Source: Nephrocerus scutellatus (lineage: Eukaryota; Arthropoda; Insecta; Diptera; Pipunculidae). Taken from it: DNA of 64,000 nt. The notes beneath the pieces were generated by a model. It saw only the letters and a program-made list of their open reading frames with translations, was not told the origin of the DNA and searched no databases. A program made the position numbers and the translations under genes. Of this stretch, positions 22,380 through 31,415 are shown in pieces (position 1 is the first letter of the stretch; each line of letters opens with the position of its first letter). Location of the stretch: positions 111,835,890 to 111,899,889 of the forward strand of contig OX352761.1 of the NCBI GenBank assembly GCA_947095585.1, given 5' to 3'.

Positions 22380-23500
22380 TTTCAATTAGTGTGAATAGTG
22401 TCGTATGCAATTCTCGTCCATCCACTTCACTCCAGCGTCAATGTTTAACTATAACTTCTCTATAAGAAAAACACATGAGTGTCTCACGTACGTTTATGTA
22501 CTTTAAAAGCTGACATTTGGCACCCCCTTTGGGGCTTACCGTTGAGAAAGTGACTACGGCACACCTCTTGAACGCAAGTAGTAAAGTTTATTTACAGCAC
22601 AATGAAGCTCTGATGGAGGAGCAGTAGTACGCGTATCAGCTGATAGCGTGCAGATTTCTAACTAGAATTTCACACCCAAACTTAATAGAATTTCAAAAAA
22701 TGAAGAGTTTCACAACCGCATGCTACTAACAGTGTACACACCCACTTCAAATGCAACGTTGACGAACACACTTTTTGTTATCTTCGATCTGAGACCCTTT
22801 TACTTGCACGCGGCACTTGCACTTGCACTTGCACTTTCTCTCCAGTTTCTCGATTCCTTGTTATTGTGAAATTTCTATTAAAGGATTGCAAGGATAGTAA
22901 CTGCACCGCGAATGACGTGGAATCGTCAAGCAGCAACGTGAACTGTTCAACTTTAAATTAAAATCGTATATTGGAATTTTTTGTACCACTAATGGTTGTT
23001 GTTCTCCATTCGCTGATTTTGTTTGATCAATAAAATCCGCCTGTCTTTCATGCAGCTACAATCATTAGGTGAAGCGTTCTGCTGCTCGTTTCATCATTGG
23101 ACTACATAGAAACTTTTAGTTTTGGTAAATTGTCTACCGCTGCCTCAAGACAGACATCTATCCTCTTGTGAGTTTCACATTTTATGTACATTTTCATTAA
23201 ACGCAATTAATATTGTGTGTGTGTTTATCAGTGTGTTCTGATCCTTTGCCTATATTGTTTGTTGGTCTACTGTCGAATATAGTTCAGTGGGTTATTAAGG
23301 TGTGTTGTGTAGACAAAAGTGTGCTGCTTGTCCTGCGAAACAAGGATCTCGCGGAGAGTGTGTTTGTTTTATATTATTGCGTGAAAAGGCTGTATTTTCG
23401 AATGGATTTAGTGCCGATTTCAATCAAAAAGAAAAATTCAAAGTTTAAAAATAATTATTCTATGTATGGCTTTTTAATCCTTAAATAAAAAAGACCAATT
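22380..23500. other. Intergenic, upstream of the CCP6 start
   Basis: Presumably holds the 5' UTR and promoter of the minus-strand CCP6 gene, since its start codon is at 22379. A short CACTTG run is at about 22812-22836. No further gene recognised. Confidence 0.45.
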
Positions 23501-23665
23501 TTTTAAATTCTCTATATTAACTCCGCGTCGGCATTTGTCTGTATGTCTATCGGTGGCTGGCTGGTGGAATCTAGAGATCAAAAGACCCATTTTTTCAAAC
23601 TTTGCACACATTTGCATCTCCGATGACAACACTTTCTATTAAAGTTTGGTAGTGAAAGAGTCTGC
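23500..23665 (+). mobile_element. Non-autonomous repeat family, copy c (truncated)
   Basis: Begins TTTTAAATTCTCTATATTAA, then a CTGTxTGTCTxTCGG leader, a GGCTGGCTGG run, a CTTTGCACACATTTGCATCT word and GATGACAACACTTTCTATTA. It stops abruptly at about 23665 against LINE sequence. Plus-strand orientation is the same as copies d and f. Confidence 0.6.
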
Positions 23666-23669
23666 TGAC

Positions 23670-24060
23670 CATTGAGCTCTGTCAAGGAACGTCTTCTAAC
23701 CTTTCATACCACCAAGGCTCAACTAAGGTGGAATGACTTGACCAACTGCTCTAAATCGGGAAGGCCACCTACATTAAAAACAAATCTACCGAGCTGATGT
23801 CCAGATCACGGAAAGAGTCATTGCTTTATTCAATGGCAGCCACGCAGCTAAACTGGGAATCTCGAATAACATATTTTGGGATATTAATGAGAAAGAAACT
23901 CTCATTCATTATCTCTGCAGATGTCCAGCCTTGATGGGCTTCCAACTCCACAAATTGAGAGAACCTTGCTTTGTCGACCTGAGGAAGCTTTCTGAGTGTC
24001 GGATTACCGATTTTATCTCGAACCTGAATGATACAGGTTGGTTATAACCATTTCCAGATA
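23670..24060 (+). mobile_element. LINE 3' coding end, fragment
   Basis: Broken frames give a C-terminal pattern of RNase H LINEs, a H...LC..CP segment (SLSLQMSSLDG-like region at 23895-23945) and a FLxDLRKLSEC-like segment. Heavily decayed. Confidence 0.45.
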
Positions 24061-24114
24061 ACGTCATAGGGTCTCCCGAGGTCTGCGGTCACAAAATGGC
24101 CCACTCTAGCGCTA

Positions 24115-24327
24115 CTGGCGAAGTGCAATTCAAAGCATTCCTAAAATGTTCTGTCCAACGGGTTAATTGCTGTTCCCCCAAAAAGATCAAAGAACAGTCT
24201 ATTGTAATTAGCTTGTTTGGGTGCATATGTGGACTGATTGACGTACCTGGCGAAGTACAATTCAAAACATTCCTAAAATTTTCTATCTAATGCGTTAATT
24301 GTTGTTCCTCCATAAAGATCAAAGAAC
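24115..24327. repeat. Direct repeat, 81-bp units at a 132-bp period
   Basis: CTGGCGAAGTxCAATTCAAA starts both units (24115 and 24247), and both end with GATCAAAGAAC (24195 and 24327). There are about a dozen differences. Confidence 0.75.
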
Positions 24328-24419
24328 CGTATATTGCCTTAACAAGATAGTTGATGTGTTGTTTCTTATTAGCGAGTTTATGAGTGAGTTGGTAGACGGT
24401 GTAGTAATTGTCTACTGTC

Positions 24420-25480
24420 AGCGGCCTGTTCTGCTAGTGTAGCAATGTCGCTTAGCTTAGCTGAACGGCCAACTTGGCGGTCCACATCCCTATAGATCCG
24501 CTCTAATGCACTTCGCTCAGCACCCGAGGCAGCGTTTAACTCTGCTTTGATGGATTGGACCGAGCAATCTGATCTAATGGTGTTCCACTACTGGACAATA
24601 AAGGTCTGTAGGTCTGGTAAACAGACGGATCGAACATGGATTATGGAGTTGGCGTTGGAGTATTCGGACTCAATACCAATGGGTAAGAGTCCCACTGTCT
24701 TCCAAGCGGAACTCCATGTCATTGACGTCTGCGCTAGGATAAACCTGAGTAAGGTTATTATAGGCGCTACGATTATTATCTTTTCAGATATTCAGGCAGC
24801 ACTGAAAGCGCTATCGTCCAGCATAATGGACCCTAAATCCGTTAAATGCTGCTACTATGCACTAAAATCCCTGGCAGGGCTCAACAGGGTAAAACTCGGT
24901 TGGGTCCCTGGTCACCAGGGTGTTGCAGGCAACGAACATGCAGATAAACTAGTTAGGGCTGACTCAGAATCTGCGTTCTTAGGACCGGAACCATAATGTG
25001 GTATTAGCTGGGCTACCGCCACAGCGATGAATAATAATTCGGAAAGGAAACTTCGTCTGGCCCATTTGGATAATACCCCAGGGCTTAGACAGTCCAAACG
25101 GGTAATCAGGCCCTTTTCCTATAAGGAAATCCTTGATCTTGACAAGGATAGCATCAGAAAGCTAGGAAGTTTTCTGACAGGTCACTGTTACTTGCGATAT
25201 CACCTTAACAAAATTAATCTGGACTCAAACACGGAATGTATGTTCTGCTTGAAGGAGGACGAAACATCCGGGCACATTCTCTGTGACTGTCCAGGTTTGA
25301 TCTGGCTAAGGAGACATCTTTTCCACAAGACATTATCAGCGGCACATCAGCGGATTTGCCTAGTTCTGCCACTTAGGATGTACTATCCTTCATTAGGAAG
25401 CAAGTTAGTCTCTTAGATTAGTTACGCCCTACGATACAATAGATCTTTTTAGGTCGCAGTATCAGCCAATTGGGCTAGGG
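24420..25480 (+). mobile_element. LINE 3' region with RNase H and zinc-knuckle-like end
   Basis: 24547-24996 encodes an RNase H domain: FQAELHVIDVCARINL, IFSDIQAALKAL, LGWVPGHQGVAGNEHADKLV. This carries the E, D, H and D positions of the catalytic set, although the first Asp region is altered. 25027-25416 encodes the C-terminal part, with FLTGHCYLRYHLNKI and the CMFC...H...C box (CMFCLKEDETSGHILCDCPG). Such an RNase H plus CCHC end is typical of I/R1/LOA-type LINEs. A stop at 24994 separates the two open stretches. The copy is 5'-truncated at about 24440. A run of G is at 25489-25500. Confidence 0.8.
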
Positions 25481-25499
25481 TTATTTGGAGGGGGGGGGG

Positions 25500-26090
25500 A
25501 GAATATGGATTTAAGCGCAACACTGCTGAAGTGATTGACTTGGAGTAGTTTGCCTCTCTCATGAACAAAGTCTCGCTGAAATATCTGTTGATGCATAGAA
25601 TTCAAGTCAAGATGATCAGTGCTGTAGATAGTGAACTCCTCTTAAACTGCTGATGGCAATTAATTTATCCTCATCTTACGACGTACTAATAGAATAAACA
25701 GGAAAAGCGATCTATCCCGATGACGACTCATTCATATAAACATTTCTCGTTTGTTGATGCTAAACAATCTGTGATCGTATTTGCCAAAGTAAAAAAGCGC
25801 GACCGGATGAACAACAAACCGACCCGGTTGATCACATCATCGCTTCCATTCTTTGTCGCTTCTTCGCTGCCCCAATTTCGTGACGAATATACAAATGCTA
25901 TCAATAATTAAGTTTCGTATTTGCTAAGCAGCTTGATATTTTTGGGTAGCCGGCACTGGCGGCGGCGACTAAAAGTTGTTGCTGGCCAGTTGCTCAGCGC
26001 TCGCTCTGTGGTCTCTCTTGTCGCGTCTTTGCTTGTGTCTCCTATACAGCAATTCATTCAGTTTCAGTACATTTTTAGCATTGAATCACA
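25500..26090. other. Intergenic, promoter side of the PRPSAP gene
   Basis: No gene recognised. The 25940-26090 part is likely promoter and 5' UTR of the downstream gene, with CT/GC-richer sequence and TTCAGTTTCAGT near 26059-26070 as a possible initiator. Confidence 0.4.
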
Positions 26091-29000
26091 ATGGACACAA
26101 AAAAGAAGTGTGTGAGCTTTTATTTTTAATTTTTTCGTATTGATGGTGGTGATGATTTATTGAAAAGAAAACAAAATATTATGTGACATCTTTTAGGAAA
26201 TAAATAATTACATCCGCATTGTCAGTGTAGATATAACTACATTTGTTGTTTCATATCCCCTTAATTTTCACTTCTTCCAAAACTACTGTGAATACGTAAT
26301 TTAAATTTCCAACTAGTTACCCTAATAAAAACTTAAATATCTTCTACGTACATTAATATACATATACTATACTTCCTATATACCATCGCTTTCAGCTTTG
26401 TATTTAAACAAATTGAAATTAAATTGCTAACAAATTAATAACCGAATTTGTTTCCAGATTGGGAAGCGTTCGTCCACCAAAACGATACAGAGGCGAAATG
26501 GAAAATTCATCAGCTGCAGATATCGTCATTGTGCATGGAAATTCCCATCCGGATTTGGCCAATCAAGTGGCCGATCGCATGGGATTGAAAAGTGGCGGAT
26601 GTTCAGTTTTCCACAAGACAAATCGTGAGACTATGGTTGAGATTGGCGACTCAGTGCGTGGCAAGGATATTTACATTATACAGACAGGAACAAAGTAAGT
26701 GTGATTTGTGTTAGCGTCTCTTTCATTTCAAATAACAAATATTTCCAATAGAGATGTCAACAATAACATTATGGAATTACTGATTATGGCTTACGCATGC
26801 AAGACATCATCGGCTCGTTCCGTTGTTGGTGTTATTCCATATTTACCATATTCGAAGCAGTGCAAAATGAGGAAGCGAGGTTGCATTGTTACAAAATTGC
26901 TTGCCAAGGTATGAGTGAATGAGTGTAGATTTTCTGATTTCCTATCCGTCGACCTCCGCAGATGATGTGCACATCGGGACTCACACATATTATCACAATG
27001 GATTTGCATCAGAAGGAAATTCAAGGATTTTTCGATATCCCAGTCGATAATCTGAGAGCATCACCATTTTTGTTACAGTACATTCAAGAGTCGGTGAGTT
27101 GGAGTTTTTGCGCTCGTCCTGATTTAATGATGAATGATAATTATTCATATAGATTCCCGATTACCGAAACTCAGTGATTGTTGCCCGAGATCCTGGCTCA
27201 GCCAAGAAGGCAACATCATATGCCGAACGTCTTCGTCTGGCAATTGCTGTCATTCATGGTGAGCAGAAAGAAGCTGAGAGTGATGAAGTCGACGGTAGAT
27301 ATTCACCACCACCAACCAGGTTAGTTGCAGGCAGCTCGATCATACTTATATAATCGGGTATAAAGTTTTGTTCATTTTGCCTATCATGCCTAGATGAACG
27401 CTAGGCAAACTGCTATTTGACTTTTTGATAATATCGTACACAGCTGCATTTAGTAAACCAAAATATGAAAGCTTCTGTTGGTTAGAGGCTGGTTACATTT
27501 TGTTCCTACTTATTTCCTTTCCATCTAACTTAGTGTCTAGTAATTATTGTTCGGTGGTAGTTTCACTTACCTTTTTTAAGTCAAATCATCATCATAAGTT
27601 TTATTTAATTAAACCTAAGTAGGTACATTATTACAATAAGTATTGATATAGAATTATTCTTTTCTTTGCGGCTATAAAATATAAAGCATTTAATTTTGTA
27701 TTTTCATTTCTAGTTAATATACATTTTTAATCTGAAATTATCGTGAAACCTTTATATAAAACTTAGGCTTGATTTACATTTGTGGCGTTTTTGAGCATGA
27801 CGGCTGTTAAATTTAAATTGTAGTTAGCCAGAAGAGAAAAGTAGTATATTCTACCATAATGCTATAGATAACATTTTCAATGTTACTATAAAATAACTAT
27901 AACATTCGTGTAGTGTCAATCTCTTCTGGCTAACCACAACTTCAATTTAACTATAGTCGGCCCGCTCACTTTGTCTCGCACGCCGCAAATGTAAATTTTG
28001 CATTAAGCTTGATTTACATTTGTGGCGTGCGAGAAAAATTAGCAGGACGGCTTTTAAATTGATATTGTAGTTAGCCAGACGAGAGAAGTAGTATATTTTT
28101 CAATTTTACTATAATGCTATAGACAACTATAAAGTAACTATAACATTCGGCATCGGCTTCCTTTTGTCATCCTATTGTTTTTCACCTTCGTACACTTTTC
28201 GTGTGAGCTAGCCCCAGATATTTTCTATACATTTGACCACATTTGAAACAACTCTTCTTAAGAGAACGCTTTTTAGATTGCAACAAAATGTTTTCTCTGT
28301 TGCTACAATGTGATTATTTAACGAGCATTGAACATTTACTGAAATCAGTCTGTTAAAAGTAAAAGTAATACGGCTTGCTGTATGCTCTTCGTTACTCTTA
28401 GAACAATATCTATACGACGTTTTTCTATCCGCCAACTATAAAGTAATTAATTCTCTGTGTGGTACGCTAATGAACTGTTTCGTTGTGTCCTATGTATTGC
28501 ATACTCCACTCCAAATGTAATTTCATTTCATTTTTCCTTAAATCGCATTTTAGTTTGATCATATTTTGGTTTGTTTTTCTTATTTTTAAGTCCAATTTTT
28601 TGTAAAATTAACAATCAAAAAGATCAAAAACAAAAAAAACAAACAATTTTTTATCTGTTACACAGTACATATATCGATGATTTGATAGGAAATTCAGTTG
28701 TTGAAATGTGCTTTCCGTCAAACCCTAGGTTTGTATTGTTTTCTTTTTTACAATATATTTCTATATATATAAATTAATATAAATTATGTTTTTATACATT
28801 TTTTAAAAACATGCTTTATTGGATATTCATATTACTAATTTAATTTATTTTACTACTTATGTATAGTATACAATAGTTAAGTTAAGCAATTAATTGAACT
28901 TAAATGCTGGCGTTCCCCAGGGCTCTGTTTTGTCCCCGACACTTTTTCTCATTTTTATTAATGATCTCTTATCTGTGAATTTTCATCCAATTCACTCTTT

Positions 29001-31415
29001 CGCTGACGACAGCACTCTCAGCTTATCATATAACTTTGAGGACGTCTCTTCGCATCTCATGTGTAACTCAAACAACTACGTATGTTAAGCAACGCTAAAT
29101 TCCGACCTTGACTGAATACAAAAAAAAACAATAGAGGATAAACACTGGAGTTCTCTCGGTGCGTAGAATCAATCGTCATAGGAATGCGTTAAAAATTTTG
29201 TCTGGTCAGTGGTGCTCCTAAGACCCCATACATCTACTAGACAGTATTTGGAACTGCGAAAAACAAAGCTTATTTGCTGAACATCGTAGGAATAATATTT
29301 CCTGTAAATATTTAAAAAAAACACTAAATAACTGTTCATTTGGTTAATAATAAATCAAATCTATGTTTGCCAGTGGGTAAGCGTGGCCGAACAGCTAAAG
29401 TTTACTATAAATAATTGCTTTAACTACTAAAATATCCGGTATTTTAATAATAAGGTCTACTCCTTTTCAACCTGATTGCAATTGCGTCTTCCCAAATTTC
29501 ACCATTACGCAGTAACAATAATATCGGCGCGACAGACCATCCGGTCCAAGGCCTAACTTCTCGCAACCATTTGTGTTGAGCATGCATATTTTTGCACACA
29601 AATGGAGGGACCTACAATTTAATCCTATCCACTGAGCCACAGCGCCCACTCCATTACTAACTTTTCTTTATTGTAGATTAACTCCCCTCTTGTTTCAGTA
29701 GCAAATTCAACGTTAGGACCCTCCACAATTGCATCAACTGGACATGCTTCTTGGCAAAGCCCGCAGTATATGCATTTTGTCATATCAATATCATAGCGCG
29801 TGGTGCGACGACTATCGTCCTTCGTTTACGTTCGTATCGTTTACGTAGTTAAAGCTTCGATTTGAGCTCCCCATCGTAAAGTAGTTTATCCACCCTCTCA
29901 ATATTGGATTGATAGTTTTTATCATTTTCCTTATTGGTTGCGATTTATGTCTTCGAAATACCTCCTTCAGTTGCTGAAGCAAATTTGTTCGAGCTTTCAA
30001 TCATTGGTGTTCTTTGTACGCTCCACTTTCCTTGTTTTGTGATTCTCTCTTGTAACCTTTCGTACACTAACTTCTGATATACCTAGATATGATAGTCTGT
30101 AAAATTTTAATATCATTAAAATTGGCCCTGGATATGGTGCATTAACAAGAGAACTATTGGTGCATAATCCAAAGTCTCTACTTTCTATAGGAAAAGATAG
30201 AGATTTAGTAAAACACCATGATCAATCATCAATTGCTAAATGAGCATCAAGGAAAGTATAGAATTATAGAAGTGGATTCAATGCATGTTATAGAAGAAGA
30301 GCTGCGAGAGCGCCCAGTCAAACTTATCGCTAACTTGCCTCACAATATCTCGGTAGTGTTATTTTTTAAGTTGTTAAATAATATAAAATTCTTTAAGAAC
30401 TTGACATTAATGTTCCAAAAAGAGGTAGCAGATCGCATTACGGCAAGACCAAATTCTAAAGATTATGGTCCCTTACCAGTGCTAAGCCAGTTACTATGTG
30501 ATATAAAAAAGGAATTTGATATTGAACCAAAAGAGTTTTTTCCAAGACCAAAAATACATTCTTCAGTAAGAACAGTAAATCTTTGCATAATCCAAAGTTT
30601 GCTGTAAATTTGAAAACCTTAACAAGATTACCACGTGCCGTTTTTGCTCAAAGAAGAAAAAAAAAATAGTTTACAGACTTAAATACGTTTAGTACTTGCC
30701 TATTATGTATATTATAGATATGGATTTATATTTATTTTTAAGAAACGAACCTTGTTCCTTTCATGCACTTACAAAACAAAATTTTTATGTACTCCGTTTA
30801 ATTGTATGCAATAATTTCGGATTCAACAAACTTAACAAATTAGCCGAACCCGTACCATAAGCGTGTCAGTAGGTGTACCTGGACATCCGCCCAAAGAAAA
30901 GCCGCCTATTAATGTCGTGGGAGATGTTAAAGGACGTATTGCTATCATGGTGGTAAGTTTTGTTTGACCAAAATATAAATTAGTTTATTCTAAGTGTATA
31001 AATACAATAAATACTTTCTATTCCCTTATTAGGATGACCTTATCGATGACGTTCAAGCATTTGTTGCAGCCGCCGAAGTGTTAAAGGAGCATGGTGCTTG
31101 TAAAGTTTACGTCCTCGCCACACATGGTTTACTCAGTTCGGATGCACCACGTTTGATTGAGGAATCGCTTATTGATGAGGTTACTTTGCAACAAATGGGA
31201 ATAATTTATTTTCTTTATTATTTATTCTTTTTTTTTTAATTTTTCAAATGGCACAGGTCGTGGTCACCAATACCATTCCACACGAAATCCAAAAGTTACA
31301 ATGTCATAAAATCAAAACAATTGACATCTCAATACTGATAGCTGAAGCCATTCGAAGGATTCACAATAAGGAATCGATGTCGTATCTGTTCCGGAATGTT
31401 ACATTAGAGGATTAA
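26091..31415 (+). CDS. PRPSAP: PRPP synthetase-associated protein (PRPSAP), spliced
   Basis: A catalytically inactive relative of ribose-phosphate diphosphokinase that associates with and restrains the PRPP synthetase complex. Exons: 26091-26107, 26458-26694, 26752-26908, 26962-27093, 27153-27319, 30844-30952, 31033-31179, 31257-31415; all phases agree, 374 aa. Conserved segments include [75 protein letters not shown] and [25 protein letters not shown] rather than active synthetase is shown by KQCKMRKRG at the ATP loop and by the inserted [19 protein letters not shown] linker where PRPS has its catalytic flexible loop. The first exon depends on a weak GTGTGT donor; an in-frame ATG at 26498 (MENSS, 355 aa) is an alternative start. 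The gene looks intact. Drosophila CG2246 is the likely orthologue (from memory). Confidence 0.9.
27769..28004. mobile_element. MITE-like foldback, copy 1
   Basis: Terminal sequences GATTTACATTTGTGGCGT (27771-27788) and ACGCCGCAAATGTAAAT (27980-27996) are inverted repeats. The interior also folds: GTAGTTAGCCAGAAGAG on the left and CTCTTCTGGCTAACCAC on the right are near-perfect complements. No coding capacity. Confidence 0.7.
28009..28190. mobile_element. MITE-like foldback, copy 2 (3' truncated)
   Basis: Immediately after copy 1 and in the same orientation, it starts TTGATTTACATTTGTGGCGT and repeats GTAGTTAGCCAGACGAGAG and CTATAATGCTATAGACAACT, but lacks the right terminus. A head-to-tail pair with one damaged unit. 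Confidence 0.65.
28893..29300 (+). mobile_element. Jockey-like LINE fragment
   Basis: Opens exactly at [20 protein letters not shown] (28897 on), continues with a [10 protein letters not shown] motif (29008-29040) and ends by stop and frame loss. A later word at 29155-29185 (TCTCTCGGTGCGTAGAATCA) is shared with 32088-32115. Same family as 21484-21730 and 49490-49722. Confidence 0.7.
29510..29652 (-). mobile_element. tRNA-derived SINE, internally deleted copy
   Basis: On the minus strand the element opens with a tRNA-like head containing the RNA polymerase III A box TGGCTCAGTGG (29639-29629). The B box is missing, and the body continues with a segment shared with the SINE at 56157-56449 (AGGTCCCTCCATTTGTG, AGGCCTTGGACCGGATGGTC, TGTCGCGCCGATATTATTG). 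It abuts the bacterial-like nuoI fragment. Confidence 0.7.
29650..29822 (-). pseudogene. nuoI: Bacterial-like nuoI (NADH dehydrogenase I chain I) fragment
   Basis: Fifty-seven uninterrupted codons encode the second half of the 8-iron ferredoxin-like subunit: [34 protein letters not shown], and [19 protein letters not shown]. The C-x2-C-x2-C-x3-C cluster motif for a 4Fe-4S centre is intact. Sequence type is alphaproteobacterial, closest in my memory to Rickettsiales (Wolbachia). It is cut at the left by a SINE and at the right (from 29822) by group II intron maturase sequence. A nuclear or mitochondrial fly gene (ND-23) is an alternative, but codon use and the adjacent rsmA piece favour bacterial origin. 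The fragment cannot make a full protein. Confidence 0.75.
29812..30000 (-). pseudogene. Group II intron reverse transcriptase/maturase, C-terminal fragment
   Basis: About 60 codons read [38 protein letters not shown] and SFNYVND. The INPxLRGWxNYF motif is the hallmark of the maturase (domain X) region of bacterial and organellar group II intron proteins. It directly joins the nuoI fragment (same strand) and precedes the rsmA fragment (opposite strand). Upstream sequence (30001-30095) contains no further readable maturase. Group II introns are abundant in Wolbachia and related symbionts. Confidence 0.75.
30115..30680 (+). pseudogene. rsmA: Bacterial-like rsmA/ksgA (16S rRNA dimethyladenosine transferase), frameshifted
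   Basis: Encodes the bulk of the methyltransferase that dimethylates two adenosines in 16S rRNA. The SAM motif [13 protein letters not shown] (30121) is present; the catalytic motif reads NLPHNIS, with His where NLPYN is expected. It then matches the family through [36 protein letters not shown] and [12 protein letters not shown], ending with AQRRK and a NSLQ-like remnant. A 7-bp insertion near 30220-30226 and a one-base loss near 30580-30586 change the frame, and the N- and C-terminal ends are missing. Sequence type is Rickettsiales, most like Wolbachia. It is dead in the host genome. Confidence 0.85.

Larger units (their letters stand above)
27320..30843 (+). other. PRPSAP intron 5 (3.5 kb), with foreign inserts
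   Basis: Donor GTTAGT, acceptor AACAAATTAG. It hosts a MITE pair (27769-28190), a Jockey-like LINE fragment (28893-29300), a SINE (29510-29652) and bacterial-like DNA (29650-30680), the last ending about 165 bp before the acceptor. The exon junction restores TSRTRTISV in frame. Confidence 0.85.

Noticed and set aside
25487..25501. G run as a functional G-quadruplex
   Set aside because: A single short run at a LINE 3' end; likely sequence noise or tail slippage.
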